From Paenibacillus sacheonensis (lineage in GTDB: Bacteria > Bacillota > Bacilli > Paenibacillales > Paenibacillaceae): a stretch of DNA of 64,000 nucleotides. A model generated the notes under the pieces. It saw nothing but the letters and a program-made list of their open reading frames with translations, had not been told where the DNA came from and ran no database searches. The first letter of the stretch is position 1. Each line of letters begins with the position of its first letter. The stretch covers positions 620,001-684,000 of the forward strand of contig NZ_JAAAMU010000001.1 of NCBI RefSeq assembly GCF_009909195.1, given 5' to 3'. Shown here piece by piece: positions 48,578 to 57,565 of the stretch. The position numbers and the translations under genes are program-made.

Positions 48578-49123
48578 TTGCTGCGATTACAGCATCTGAT
48601 TGGACTGCCTGTCATTGAGATGAACGCCGGCAAGCATGTCGGACACGTGAAGGATGCTTGGTTCGATGAGCATTGGGAACTGGGCGGCATCATTTTGGAT
48701 GCTGGCAGGCGTTTCTTCACATCGATGAAAGCTGTCACGTGGAACGAAGTTTTGGTTTGCGGAGAAGATGCCGTTATCGTCATGAACGAAGCATCCGTGA
48801 AACGGACCAAACCGGCGGCAGTGCAGCGCTCCTTTTTGACCGGAACCGTACGATTGAAGGATTTGCCCGTCATTACCGCTCATGGCGAACAACTTGGACG
48901 CGTATCGGATGTTTATTTTAGCGATATACAGGGTACACAAATAATAGGCTATGAGTTGACGGATGGTTTCATAGCGGATATCATGGAAGGCCGCAAGTGG
49001 CTTCCTGCTCCGCTTCAAGCTGACGAAGTCATGCTAGGCAATGCTGTCATTATAGTACCGGCCGGAAGCGAGGACAACCTCTCGCCGGTCGCTGTTTCTG
49101 AGACGGATATTAGGGAGAAATGA
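48578..49123 (+). CDS. PRC-barrel domain protein (YrrD-like)
   Basis: A 181-residue protein with two PRC-barrel segments, LIGLPVIEMNAGKHVGHVKD (about 7-26) and LKDLPVITAHGEQLGRVSDV (about 92-111). Such domains bind RNA or protein partners in ribosome maturation and photosynthetic proteins; the role of this form is unknown. TTG 48578 is 10 nt after AGGAGG at 48562-48567. It follows the cysteine desulfurase by 14 nt, as in B. subtilis yrrD nearby. Confidence 0.85.
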   Translation: MLRLQHLIGLPVIEMNAGKHVGHVKDAWFDEHWELGGIILDAGRRFFTSMKAVTWNEVLVCGEDAVIVMNEASVKRTKPAAVQRSFLTGTVRLKDLPVITAHGEQLGRVSDVYFSDIQGTQIIGYELTDGFIADIMEGRKWLPAPLQADEVMLGNAVIIVPAGSEDNLSPVAVSETDIREK

Positions 49124-49126
49124 GCT

Positions 49127-49321
49127 ATGAAATGCCCAAATTGCAGTTCAAAGGATATCGGAAAAATCGGTTCGCACCAGTATTACTGTTGGGGCTGCTT
49201 CATCGAACTGACGGTGAACGGCGAGAAGATGTCCGTCTATCAAGTCGAGGAAGACGGCACGTTAAGCTCGCTGGACGATTTGTTCTTTGAAGACGAAATG
49301 CCGCAGGTGCACGCGAACTAA
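49127..49321 (+). CDS. Small zinc-ribbon protein
   Basis: A 64-residue protein with MKCPNC and CWGC, spaced as one zinc ribbon in the first 26 residues, then an acidic tail. It starts 3 nt after the previous stop. Function unknown. Confidence 0.8.
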   Translation: MKCPNCSSKDIGKIGSHQYYCWGCFIELTVNGEKMSVYQVEEDGTLSSLDDLFFEDEMPQVHAN

Positions 49322-49351
49322 ATCGAAGCGTTCCACCCGGTTATTTGGGAA

Positions 49352-49378
49352 GGCGGCCTGCAGAGGTCGTCTTTTTTT
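49352..49378 (+). terminator. Terminator after the zinc-ribbon gene
   Basis: GGCGGCCT pairs with AGGTCGTC (two G-U pairs) around a GCAG loop at 49352-49371, followed by seven T. Confidence 0.82.
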
Positions 49379-49505
49379 TGCGTCCGCGCGCACGCTCGGG
49401 ATGATTCCGGCAACTTGTACATATACTGTAATACCAGTTATATCGGATGCGGACTTGGATTGTTTAAGCGCGGACGTAAGGTTGAAACAAGGGAGGGATG
49501 CGGCC

Positions 49506-50576
49506 TTGGAACGGTTTACGAATAACCGGATATTTGCATGGCTCTTGTATCTCATCATGGGATTGGCGGCCCTGTATCTGCTTCTGTTGGTGAAGCCGGT
49601 ATTCCTTCATATCTACGTCTTCTTGCGGGCGGTGCTCGCTCCGTTCTTGATCGCCATGATTATTTCTTACGTGCTCAATCCGATCGTCAGCCTGCTGAAT
49701 GAACGCAAAGTGCCCCGGACGATGGCGGTACTACTCATCTATGCGGTTTTCTTAGCCGGATTGACCGTTATCTTGATGAATGCAATCCCCATGTTCATCG
49801 ATCAGCTGCAGGAGCTCAATCGTCATATGCCGGATTTGTCGATGAAAGCCCAGAATATCGTCGACGGCCTCAACAACAGTTCTTTCCTGCCGGAGAGCTT
49901 CCGCTCGGGGATCAATAAATCGTTGTACAAGCTCGAGAAGCAGGGCTCGGATGCCATCTTCAGCTTCATCAATAATATCGGGGCGATGCTGAACGTCGTT
50001 TTTATCGCGTTCATTATTCCGTTTTTGGCGTTCTACATCCTGAAGGATTTCGAGGTATTCGAGCGGACGCTGCTGACCTACGTGCCGAAGCCGCACCGCA
50101 AGCATGCCGTAAGGCTGCTCAAGGACATCGACAATGCACTGGGAAGTTATATCCGCGGGCAATTCATCGTGTGCGTCATCGTAGGCACGCTCGCTTACAT
50201 CGGCTATCTCATCATCGGCATGCCCTACCCGCTGCTGCTGGCCAGCGTCGTCGCGGTAACGAATATCATTCCGTATCTAGGTCCGTTCTTCGGCGCGGCT
50301 CCGGCGCTCGTGATGGCTTCGACCGTGTCGCTCAAGATGATGCTGATGGTCGTTATCGTGAACAGCGTCTGCCAGATCCTCGAGGGCAACGTCGTTTCTC
50401 CTCAAGTCGTCGGTCGAACGCTGCACATGCATCCGTTATCGATCATTTTCGCCTTGCTCGTAGGCGGCGAGCTGGCCGGCATCGTGGGCATGATTTTGGC
50501 CGTGCCGATCTTTGCGGCGCTTAAAGTCATCGTGCAGCATATCTTCGCGTATTACGTTCGCAGGAAGACCATTTGA
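49506..50576 (+). CDS. AI-2E family transporter (YrrI-like)
   Basis: A 356-residue multi-pass protein with about eight membrane segments. It has the family pattern LAPFLIAMIISYVLNPIV, RGQFIVCVIVGTLAYIGYLI, and the C-terminal YLGPFFGAAPALVMA and GGELAGIVGMILAVPIFAAL. Members export small molecules or act as Na+/H+ antiporters; the substrate is not predictable. TTG 49506 is 8 nt after GGGAGGG. Long upstream in-frame starts run through the zinc-ribbon gene and terminator and are rejected. Confidence 0.9.
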   Translation: MERFTNNRIFAWLLYLIMGLAALYLLLLVKPVFLHIYVFLRAVLAPFLIAMIISYVLNPIVSLLNERKVPRTMAVLLIYAVFLAGLTVILMNAIPMFIDQLQELNRHMPDLSMKAQNIVDGLNNSSFLPESFRSGINKSLYKLEKQGSDAIFSFINNIGAMLNVVFIAFIIPFLAFYILKDFEVFERTLLTYVPKPHRKHAVRLLKDIDNALGSYIRGQFIVCVIVGTLAYIGYLIIGMPYPLLLASVVAVTNIIPYLGPFFGAAPALVMASTVSLKMMLMVVIVNSVCQILEGNVVSPQVVGRTLHMHPLSIIFALLVGGELAGIVGMILAVPIFAALKVIVQHIFAYYVRRKTI

Positions 50577-50632
50577 CAGTGCGGCAGGTTTGCTGATATT
50601 CTTCTTTTATCTAGGTTATTTGCATACGTGAA

Positions 50633-51068
50633 AACGACGATGAAACTGAAGTAGATCATAGACCGCCAACAGAGAAAGAATTCCTTCGCGCAAGCGGATT
50701 GGTTTGCGTGTACGACCGAGAGGTTGGACATGCAGCATTCCGCTACGGATTGGTTTGCGTGTACGACCGAGAGGTTGGACATGCAGCATTCCGCTACGGA
50801 TTGGTTTGCGTGTACGACCGAGAGGTTGGACATGCGGCATTCCGCTATTGGAACGACGCGTCGGCTGTGAGAATTCTAAGGGCGAAGGATGATCGAAAGC
50901 TGGTTTCGGAGTGTGAACGAACTTCGCCGGTGGACCCGTTATCGTCCTTACAAGGAGATTGTGTTGGACCTGCTTAGCCGCCTCAAAGGGCAGCGCTCCG
51001 TCGGACCGCGCAATAACCAGGGTGGTACCGCGAATGATTCGTCCCTGTTTTTAGGGGCGTTTTTTTAT
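50633..51068 (+). promoter_or_regulatory. alaS T-box riboswitch with enlarged Stem I loop
   Basis: The 5' conserved start AACGACGATGAAACTGAAGTAG-like region lies at 50634 on. AGAGA (50671-50675) is followed by the apical helix AGAATTC (50677-50683) and GAATTCT (50871-50877), with 187 nt between instead of the usual dozen or so. GGCTG is at 50863-50867, and an Ala codon GCT at 50899-50901 follows GAA. The T-box AACCAGGGTGGTACCGCG is at 51015-51032, and a terminator CGTCCCT/AGGGGCG plus T tract ends at 51068. The inserted part is made of dispersed repeats. Confidence 0.88.
50694..50848 (+). repeat. Dispersed hairpin repeat, locus B: three tandem 51-bp units
   Basis: Units start at 50695, 50746 and 50797, each with CGGATTGGTTTGCG, GTACGACCGAGAGGTT and ATGCAGCATTCCGC (ATGCGGCATTCCGC in the last). 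Unit ends pair as GCGGA/TCCGC. The copies are nearly identical and lie within the alaS T-box leader. Confidence 0.95.
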
Positions 51069-51099
51069 TTTATTCGACATTGTGGAGGCTGATTCGAAC

Positions 51100-53736
51100 A
51101 TGAAAGCTAGTGAAATCCGTTCCAAATGGCTCGCTTTTTTTGAAAGCAAAGGCCATAAAATCGAGCAGAGCGCGTCTCTCGTTCCGCATAACGATCCATC
51201 CCTGCTGTGGATCAATGCGGGCATGGCGCCGCTGAAGCCGTATTTCGACGGCCGCGTCATTCCGGACAATCCGCGCATCGCCAATTCGCAGAAATGCATT
51301 CGCACGAACGATATCGAGAACGTCGGCAAAACCCGCCGCCATCATACGATGTTTGAAATGCTGGGCAATTTCTCGATCGGCGACTATTTCAAGGAAGAAG
51401 TCATCACGTGGGCATGGGAATTTTTGACGAGCCCGCAGTGGATCGGCTTCGATCCGGAGCGTCTGTCCGTGACGGTATATCCGGAAGACGAGGAAGCGTT
51501 CCGTTTCTGGAACGAGAAGATCGGCCTGCCGGAAGCGCGCATCTATAAGCTGGAAGAGAACTTCTGGGATATCGGCGAAGGCCCTTGCGGTCCGTGCACG
51601 GAGATCTTCTACGACCGCGGCGACGCATTCGGCGACTTGAGCGATCCGGAATGCTGGCCGGGCGGCGAAAATGAACGGTTCCTCGAAGTATGGAACCTCG
51701 TGTTTTCGCAATATAATCATAATAAAGACGGCAGTTACACGCCGCTGCCGAACAAAAACATCGATACGGGAGCGGGCCTGGAGCGGTTCACGTCGATCCT
51801 TCAAAACGTGGACTCCAACTTCGACACCGATCTGTTCCGCCCGATTATCGACCGCACTTGCGAGATTGCCGGCGTGTCCTACCACACGAACCCGGAGCAT
51901 GACATCGCGTTGAAGGTCATTGCCGACCATATCCGGACGGTAGCCTTCGCAGTCGGCGACGGCGTCATGCCTTCCAATGAAGGCCGCGGATATGTCATCC
52001 GCCGTTTGCTTCGCCGCGCGGTTCGTTACGGGAAGACGATCGGCGTCGATCGTCCGTTCCTGTTCGAGCTTGTAGCCGTCGTCGCCGAGATCATGGGCGC
52101 CTACTATACGGAAGTCGTGGAGAAACGCGAATTCATCGAGAAGGTCATCCGGACCGAAGAGGAACGTTTCCACGAGACCCTCTCGGACGGTCTTTCTTTG
52201 TTAGGCGAATTGGTCAAGTCGGCTAAAGCCTTTGGCAAGTCCCTTATTAGCGGACCGGATGCGTTCAAACTGTACGACACGTATGGTTTCCCGTTCGATT
52301 TGACAGAAGACTATGCCGCCGAGCATGGCATGACGGTTGACCGCGACGGCTTCGATGCTTCGATGGAGGAGCAGCGCACGCGTGCGCGCGCAGCGCGCCA
52401 GGACACGGGCGGCATGAACGTGCAAGGCGGGCCGCTGGCTGACTTTACGGAGAAGTCGGCATTCGTCGGTTATCAGGATCTTACCGTAGACGGGGCGAAG
52501 GTTCTGGCGATCGTCGATGGCGATTCGCTCGTTCAAGAAGCCGGCGAGGGCAGCCATGTACTGGTTATCCTGGACCGTACCTCTTTCTATGCCGAGAGCG
52601 GCGGCCAGGTCGGCGACAGCGGCACGATTGCCGGCGAAGGCTTTACGCTGTCGATCGACAATGTGACGAAGGCACCCCATGGCCAGCCGGTTCATCATGC
52701 CATCGTTGAGCGCGGAACCGTCAAAGTCGGCGATTCCGTTCAAGCGGTCGTCACGACCGCGACGCGCGAGGATACGATCAAGAACCATACGGCGACGCAT
52801 TTGCTTCACCGCGCGCTGAAGGACGTGCTCGGCGAGCATGTCAACCAAGCGGGTTCGCTCGTTGAGCCAGAACGGCTGCGCTTCGATTTCTCCCACTTCG
52901 GAAGCATTACGCCGGAAGAACTGACGGAAATCGAACGCCGCGTAAACGAGCAAATTTGGCTCGGTACATCGGTGCAGATCGACAACAAGTCGCTGGCGGA
53001 AGCGAAAGCGATGGGCGCCATGGCGCTGTTTGGCGAGAAATACGGCGAAGTGGTGCGGGTCGTGCGCGTGGGCGATTACAGCTTGGAACTGTGCGGCGGC
53101 TGCCACGTGGCGAACACGTCCCAAATCGGACTGTTCAAGCTTGTCAGCGAGAGCGGCATCGGTTCCGGCGTGCGCCGGATCGAAGCGGTAACCGGCCGTC
53201 ATGCCTACCTGTACATGGAAGGTCAGCTCGATGTGCTGAAACAAGCAGCCGTTCTGCTGAAATCGAATTTGAGCGACGTGCCGAAGCGCATCGAGGGACT
53301 CCATGCTCAAGTGAAGGATCTGACGCGCGACAACGAATCGCTGCAAAGCAAATTGAGCCGCATCGAAGCGGGTTCGCTGGAAACGCAGGCGAAAACGATC
53401 GGCGGCGTGACCGTGCTGGCGGCCGAAGTGAACGCGCCTTCGATGGATGCCCTGCGCGGAATCGTGGACGAATTGAAGACGAAGCTCGTCAGCTCGATTA
53501 TCGTGCTAGGCGCCGCCTCGGAAGATAAAGTCAATTTAGTCGCCGCCGTATCGCCCGATCTGGTGAAGCAAGGTTTCAATGCAGGCAAAATCATCAAGGA
53601 AGCCGCGGCGGCATGCGGCGGCGGCGGCGGCGGCCGCCCGGATATGGCGCAGGCCGGCGGTAAAGATCCTTCCAAACTAGCAGCAGCGCTCCAAATTGCC
53701 GAAGAACTGGTTCTTGCGCAGTCAAATGTGATATGA
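51100..53736 (+). CDS. alaS: Alanyl-tRNA synthetase
   Basis: Class II synthetase charging tRNA-Ala. The 878-residue protein equals B. subtilis AlaRS in length. It has the catalytic core ([21 protein letters not shown]), the editing domain with [11 protein letters not shown] and [13 protein letters not shown] zinc ligands, and the Gly-rich C-Ala domain ([15 protein letters not shown]). GGAGG at 51084-51088 supports ATG 51100; GTG 51082 is earlier than the ribosome binding site. Expression is likely controlled by uncharged tRNA-Ala through the T-box. Confidence 0.98.
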   Translation: MKASEIRSKWLAFFESKGHKIEQSASLVPHNDPSLLWINAGMAPLKPYFDGRVIPDNPRIANSQKCIRTNDIENVGKTRRHHTMFEMLGNFSIGDYFKEEVITWAWEFLTSPQWIGFDPERLSVTVYPEDEEAFRFWNEKIGLPEARIYKLEENFWDIGEGPCGPCTEIFYDRGDAFGDLSDPECWPGGENERFLEVWNLVFSQYNHNKDGSYTPLPNKNIDTGAGLERFTSILQNVDSNFDTDLFRPIIDRTCEIAGVSYHTNPEHDIALKVIADHIRTVAFAVGDGVMPSNEGRGYVIRRLLRRAVRYGKTIGVDRPFLFELVAVVAEIMGAYYTEVVEKREFIEKVIRTEEERFHETLSDGLSLLGELVKSAKAFGKSLISGPDAFKLYDTYGFPFDLTEDYAAEHGMTVDRDGFDASMEEQRTRARAARQDTGGMNVQGGPLADFTEKSAFVGYQDLTVDGAKVLAIVDGDSLVQEAGEGSHVLVILDRTSFYAESGGQVGDSGTIAGEGFTLSIDNVTKAPHGQPVHHAIVERGTVKVGDSVQAVVTTATREDTIKNHTATHLLHRALKDVLGEHVNQAGSLVEPERLRFDFSHFGSITPEELTEIERRVNEQIWLGTSVQIDNKSLAEAKAMGAMALFGEKYGEVVRVVRVGDYSLELCGGCHVANTSQIGLFKLVSESGIGSGVRRIEAVTGRHAYLYMEGQLDVLKQAAVLLKSNLSDVPKRIEGLHAQVKDLTRDNESLQSKLSRIEAGSLETQAKTIGGVTVLAAEVNAPSMDALRGIVDELKTKLVSSIIVLGAASEDKVNLVAAVSPDLVKQGFNAGKIIKEAAAACGGGGGGRPDMAQAGGKDPSKLAAALQIAEELVLAQSNVI

Positions 53737-53785
53737 TAAGGGTATAAATCGGCTGTCAAGCGACTTGGAAAGTGAGGTGCTGGCG

Positions 53786-54046
53786 ATGAATTCGATGGAC
53801 AAGACAATGAAATTCGACGTGAAGGCGGAAGGGGAAGCGTCCTCGAGAGAGATCATGCTTTCCGTGTACGACGCGCTGCTTGAGAAGGATTATAATCCCA
53901 TCAATCAAATTGTCGGTTATTTGTTGTCCGGAGATCCTGCATACATCCCTCGGCATAACAATGCCCGAAGCTTGATCCGCAGGAAAGAGCGCGATGAATT
54001 GATTGAAGAGCTGGTGCGCTCCTACCTTAGCCAGCACAGCAAATAA
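53786..54046 (+). CDS. ireB: IreB family regulatory phosphoprotein (UPF0297)
   Basis: An 86-residue protein that in Enterococcus is a substrate of the PASTA kinase IreK and modulates cephalosporin resistance. It has the conserved [19 protein letters not shown] and [17 protein letters not shown] segments. GTGAGGTG precedes ATG 53786. It starts the alaS-ireB-ruvX-DUF1292 order of B. subtilis (yrzL, yrrK, yrzB). Confidence 0.93.
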   Translation: MNSMDKTMKFDVKAEGEASSREIMLSVYDALLEKDYNPINQIVGYLLSGDPAYIPRHNNARSLIRRKERDELIEELVRSYLSQHSK

Positions 54047-54072
54047 GGGAATAGAAATGAGGTTCCATCCGC

Positions 54073-54489
54073 ATGCGTCTAATGGGTTTGGATTACGGCG
54101 ACCGCAGGATCGGTGTTGCCGTCAGCGATGCATTCGGTTGGACCGCGCAGGGCGTCGGTGTCGTCGAGAAACGCCGCGATAATCGCGAGGACGACGACAT
54201 TGCGAAGCTCGTGCAGGAACATGAAGTATCTGAGATCGTAGTCGGATTACCGAAGAACATGAATGGCACCATCGGACCGCGTGGCGAAATTTGCATCGCA
54301 TTCGCACAACATTTACAGCAGAAGCTAAATGTACCCGTACACCTTTGGGACGAACGGCTGACAACCGTTGCCGCAGAACGCACGCTTATTGAGGCGGATG
54401 TCAGCCGGAAGAAGCGAAAGTTAGTGGTGGACAAAATGGCGGCGACGCTCATTTTGCAAAATTATCTCGATTCTAAAACGAAAAGGTGA
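54073..54489 (+). CDS. ruvX: Putative pre-16S rRNA nuclease / Holliday junction resolvase-like YqgF
   Basis: RNase H-fold protein (YqgF/RuvX) for 16S rRNA 5' maturation. The 138-residue protein has the N-terminal MGLDYGDRRIGVAVSD with the catalytic Asp, EIVVGLPKNMNGTIGPRG, the Glu in LWDERLTTV, and KLVVDKMAATLILQNYL with the last Asp. The Shine-Dalgarno (TGAGG) is weak. The next gene starts within 10 nt. Confidence 0.95.
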   Translation: MRLMGLDYGDRRIGVAVSDAFGWTAQGVGVVEKRRDNREDDDIAKLVQEHEVSEIVVGLPKNMNGTIGPRGEICIAFAQHLQQKLNVPVHLWDERLTTVAAERTLIEADVSRKKRKLVVDKMAATLILQNYLDSKTKR

Positions 54490-54497
54490 GGGTAACG

Positions 54498-54809
54498 ATG
54501 ACAAAGGACAACATGCAGTACGAAGAGCCAGAAATCATCTACATTCCGGATGAAGAAGGCAACGAAGAAGAATTCGAGGTAGTCATGAAGTTCGAGGTTG
54601 ACGGCTCCGATCAGAAATATATGATGGTCGTTCCGCTGAACGTCGATTCCGAGGACGAGCAGGATGAAGACGCGGACGAAGTCTATGCCTTCCGTTACGA
54701 AGAAGACGGCGATGATCTGAAGCTCTATACGATCGAGGACGAAGAAGAGTGGAACATGGTTGAAGAAACCTTCAACACGCTTCTGGCCGAGATTGACGAT
54801 AACGATTAA
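54498..54809 (+). CDS. DUF1292 (YrzB-like) acidic protein, first copy
   Basis: A 103-residue, strongly acidic protein with IIYIPDEEGNEEEFEVVMKF, VYAFRYEEDGDDLKLYTIED and EEWNMVEETFNTL, the DUF1292 pattern. Function unknown. GGTGAGGG precedes ATG 54498. Operonic with ruvX. A second copy follows after a repeat-filled gap. Confidence 0.9.
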   Translation: MTKDNMQYEEPEIIYIPDEEGNEEEFEVVMKFEVDGSDQKYMMVVPLNVDSEDEQDEDADEVYAFRYEEDGDDLKLYTIEDEEEWNMVEETFNTLLAEIDDND

Positions 54810-54811
54810 GA

Positions 54812-54880
54812 AGGCGATTGGTTTGCATAGGGCGATTGGTTTGCGTTCACTGTCGTAATACAGGGAATGCAGCATTCGCC
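54812..54880 (+). repeat. Dispersed hairpin repeat, locus C
   Basis: GGCGATTGGTTTGC occurs at 54813-54826 and again at 54831-54844 in a full 50-nt unit 54831-54880 that ends GGGAATGCAGCATTCGCC. Ends pair as GGCGA/TCGCC. Diverged GGGAATGC/GCATCC pieces continue to about 54920. It fills the gap between the two DUF1292 genes. Confidence 0.88.
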
Positions 54881-54965
54881 AACATCTTCGAATAGGGAAT
54901 GCGACATTATCCAGCATCCTCGATTCAGAATACATGTCAGCCCCGGGCTGAAAGGAGTACTGCAC

Positions 54966-55265
54966 GTGTCTGAAATCAAACGGATTTCCATCTTGGATCC
55001 GATCTATGGGACGGAAGTTGATTTGATCGGGGAGTCGGGCGAGACCGAACCGTTCCGAATCATCGCCGAATTCCAGCTTGGCGAACGCTCTTATGCAGGC
55101 TTGCAGTCGCACAGCATGCAGAAGGAAGATGAAATCGCATTCTTCCGCATCGTGTTGAACCAAGGTTCCGAACCGGAGCTGGAGTCCATCGAAGATGACG
55201 AGGAATGGGAAGACGTCGCGGAAGCTTATGATGATTTAATGTTCGAAGGCGACGAGCAGCCTTAA
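54966..55265 (+). CDS. DUF1292-like acidic protein, second copy
   Basis: A 99-residue protein with ISILDPIYGTEVDLIGESGE, FRIIAEFQLGERSYAGLQ, FFRIVLNQG and ESIEDDEEWEDVAEAYDDL, the same layout as the preceding DUF1292 protein but diverged. GTG 54966 lies about 9 nt after AAAGGAG. Longer upstream starts would run into the repeat and are rejected. Confidence 0.88.
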   Translation: MSEIKRISILDPIYGTEVDLIGESGETEPFRIIAEFQLGERSYAGLQSHSMQKEDEIAFFRIVLNQGSEPELESIEDDEEWEDVAEAYDDLMFEGDEQP

Positions 55266-55301
55266 CTGCTAAGCGCCGGCTGAAATATAGAGGACGGGAA
55301 G

Positions 55302-55324
55302 GGGCGGCGCTGACCGCCCTTTTT
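55302..55324 (+). terminator. Terminator before mltG
   Basis: GGGCGG (55302-55307) pairs with CCGCCC (55314-55319), followed by five T. Confidence 0.78.
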
Positions 55325-55356
55325 CCGCGCAGACATGAGAAACGGGGGATCGTTGC

Positions 55357-56487
55357 TTGAGTCCATCAAAGCATCAGCCGGACGGCGCTTGGCCGGCTAA
55401 CGACGACATGCGGCCAGCGGGGCCGGGTAAAGGGCGCATTACGTTTTGGGTTATAACCACGCTTCTCAGCTTGATGATCCTGATTGTGGGCGGTACGTAT
55501 TTATATATTTGGAATGGTTTGCGCCCGACGTCCTCAGGCGACGCCGTGCAAGTCGAGTTGAAGAAGGGAACTTCTCCTTTCACATTCGCGGAGACGCTTG
55601 AAGAGCAGGGCATTATTCGTAACGCATTTTTGTTTAAATACTATTTGCGTTATAAGCATGAAGGTCCTAAGTTCATGGCTGGCGTGTACGAGATGAAACC
55701 GGGGATGGACAAGCAGGCGATCATCGCGAAGCTGAATGCCGGCGAGGTCGTGAAGGCGGAGACGATCAAGTTCACGATTCCGGAAGGGCTGACCGTCGAA
55801 CAAATCGCGGACAAGCTGAGCGAGGCCGGTTTCGGAGACAAAACTTCGTTCATCGCGGCAGCCGATAAGGTCCAGACATGGCCGGATACGGAAGCGTCGA
55901 CTCATATTCCGACCGACAACAAGCTTCGCCACCGGCTGGAAGGTTATCTGTTTCCCGAGACGTACGAACTGCCGAAGGATACGAAGCAAGACGCGATTAT
56001 CGACCGACTGCTGCAGGAGCTGGACCGCAAGCTGGACACGCTGCCGGAGAACTGGGAAGACGCGCTTGAACAGAACGGCGTCGGCTTCCATCAGATGCTG
56101 ACCATCGCTTCCCTTGTAGAACGGGAAGTCGTCGTCGACGAGGAGCGGCCGATCGTAGCCGGTATTATATACAATCGGATCAAGAAGGGGATGCCCCTTC
56201 AAATCGATGCGACGGTGCAATATCTGCTCGACAAGCAGAAGGAACGGCTGATGGAATCGGATCTGCAGGTCGACAGTCCGTATAATACGTACAAGATCAA
56301 AGGACTTCCCCCGGGACCGATCGCTTCGCCGAGCATCAAGTCGATCGAAGCGGCGCTGTTCCCGAAACAAACGGATTATTATTACTACGTGACGAAGAAA
56401 GACGGCAGCCATGAGCATTTGTTTGCCGAAACGCTCAAGCAGCATAATCAGAACATCGCGAAGAGCAATCAAACGGCAAAGCAATAG
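55357..56487 (+). CDS. mltG: Endolytic murein transglycosylase MltG
   Basis: Membrane-bound enzyme that cuts nascent glycan strands during elongation. The 376-residue protein has one membrane helix (about residues 29-51), a LysM-like subdomain (TIKFTIPEGLTVEQIADKL), and the YceG catalytic domain with the active-site Glu in IASLVEREVVVDEER near residue 253 and KGLPPGPIASPSI. TTG 55357 has GGGGGA upstream. B. subtilis yrrL has the same place. Confidence 0.95.
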   Translation: MSPSKHQPDGAWPANDDMRPAGPGKGRITFWVITTLLSLMILIVGGTYLYIWNGLRPTSSGDAVQVELKKGTSPFTFAETLEEQGIIRNAFLFKYYLRYKHEGPKFMAGVYEMKPGMDKQAIIAKLNAGEVVKAETIKFTIPEGLTVEQIADKLSEAGFGDKTSFIAAADKVQTWPDTEASTHIPTDNKLRHRLEGYLFPETYELPKDTKQDAIIDRLLQELDRKLDTLPENWEDALEQNGVGFHQMLTIASLVEREVVVDEERPIVAGIIYNRIKKGMPLQIDATVQYLLDKQKERLMESDLQVDSPYNTYKIKGLPPGPIASPSIKSIEAALFPKQTDYYYYVTKKDGSHEHLFAETLKQHNQNIAKSNQTAKQ

Positions 56488-56571
56488 CATGTGCTTACGA
56501 AGCCGTAATTGAATGTCTTTGCCGGTTTAATGATCAAGCCTTCGCTCAACAAACGTTAGGAGGATTTACAA

Positions 56572-57516
56572 ATGGCAACAAAGCCGGAGCTGCTAATAGA
56601 TGCAGCTTCTTTAGCCGACATGGAGCGGTTGATCGAAGCGGGTGCGGATGCGTTCGTAGTAGGCGAGGCCAGGTACGGCATGCGGCTTCCCGGCGAATTC
56701 GATATCGGCGCTATGGCGGCAGCCGTGAAGCTGGCGCATGCGAATCGGGTTTCCGTCTACGCGGCGGTCAACAACGTCATGGATAATGCGACGGTGGACA
56801 CGCTGCCGAATTATATCGGAGCGCTGGCTGATGCCGGCGTAGACGCCGTCGTATTCGGCGATCCGGCCGTGCTCATGGCGGCGCGCGCATCGGCGCCTGC
56901 GATGAAGCTGCACTGGAACGCCGAAATGACGTCCACGAACTACGCGACAGCCAATTATTGGGGCCGCCGCGGCGCGTCGAGAGTCGTGCTTGCCCGGGAG
57001 CTGAACTTGGAGCAGATTATCGGCGTCAAAGAAAATACCGAGCTCGCCGTGCAAGTGCAAGTACATGGCATGACAAATATTTACCATTCCAAGCGGCCGC
57101 TCGTCCACAATTATTTCGAACATCAGAACAAAGACGGCGCGTTAGAGAACGTTCCGGTTCACGGCAAACGCGAAGATGGCCTCTATCTCATCGAGTCGGA
57201 ACGTCCGGACGAACGTTTCCCGATCTACGAGGATGCGAACGGAACCCATATTATGAGTTCCGACGATCTCTGCATGATCGAGAACCTGCATGAGCTGATG
57301 GAAGTTAATATCGATAGCTTTCGAATCGAAGGCCTGTTAAAATCGATAGCATACAATGAAGCTGTCGTGCGCGCTTATCGCTCGGCCATCGATGCATATT
57401 GCTCGGACCCGCTTGGTTACGCGTTTAATGAAGATTGGCTGGAGTCCATCGTCCAACTGCAAAATCCGGCGCGCGAGCTGTCATATGGATTTTTCTATAA
57501 AGAACAGGTGTATTAA
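56572..57516 (+). CDS. trhP1: U32-family tRNA hydroxylation protein TrhP1-like
   Basis: In B. subtilis, YrrN/TrhP1 and YrrO/TrhP2 are needed for 5-hydroxyuridine at U34 of tRNA. This 314-residue protein has the U32 TIM-barrel-like pattern (LIEAGADAFVVGEARYGMRLP, ADAGVDAVVFGDPAVLMAA, VRVEG-like FRIEGLLKS) but lacks the four-Cys cluster of its larger partner, as TrhP1 does. AGGAGG precedes ATG 56572. The methyltransferase gene trmR, which lies between yrrL and yrrN in B. subtilis, is absent here. Confidence 0.85.
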   Translation: MATKPELLIDAASLADMERLIEAGADAFVVGEARYGMRLPGEFDIGAMAAAVKLAHANRVSVYAAVNNVMDNATVDTLPNYIGALADAGVDAVVFGDPAVLMAARASAPAMKLHWNAEMTSTNYATANYWGRRGASRVVLARELNLEQIIGVKENTELAVQVQVHGMTNIYHSKRPLVHNYFEHQNKDGALENVPVHGKREDGLYLIESERPDERFPIYEDANGTHIMSSDDLCMIENLHELMEVNIDSFRIEGLLKSIAYNEAVVRAYRSAIDAYCSDPLGYAFNEDWLESIVQLQNPARELSYGFFYKEQVY

Positions 57517-57565
57517 TCTATTTAACACGGTAAGAAGTCACCCTTGAAGGTTCTTGGAGGTGAGG

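Noticed and set aside
49287..49505. N-terminal extension of the AI-2E family protein
   Set aside because: It crosses the zinc-ribbon gene and its terminator; TTG 49506 has a well-spaced GGGAGGG.
50694..50848. Three regular repeats resembling a small CRISPR array
   Set aside because: The 51-bp units abut directly with no spacers, no cas genes are near, and copies occur elsewhere in single form.
50552..50977. Small frames on both strands across the alaS leader repeats
   Set aside because: They repeat the same peptide three times because of the 51-bp units (a multiple of three); no ribosome binding site.
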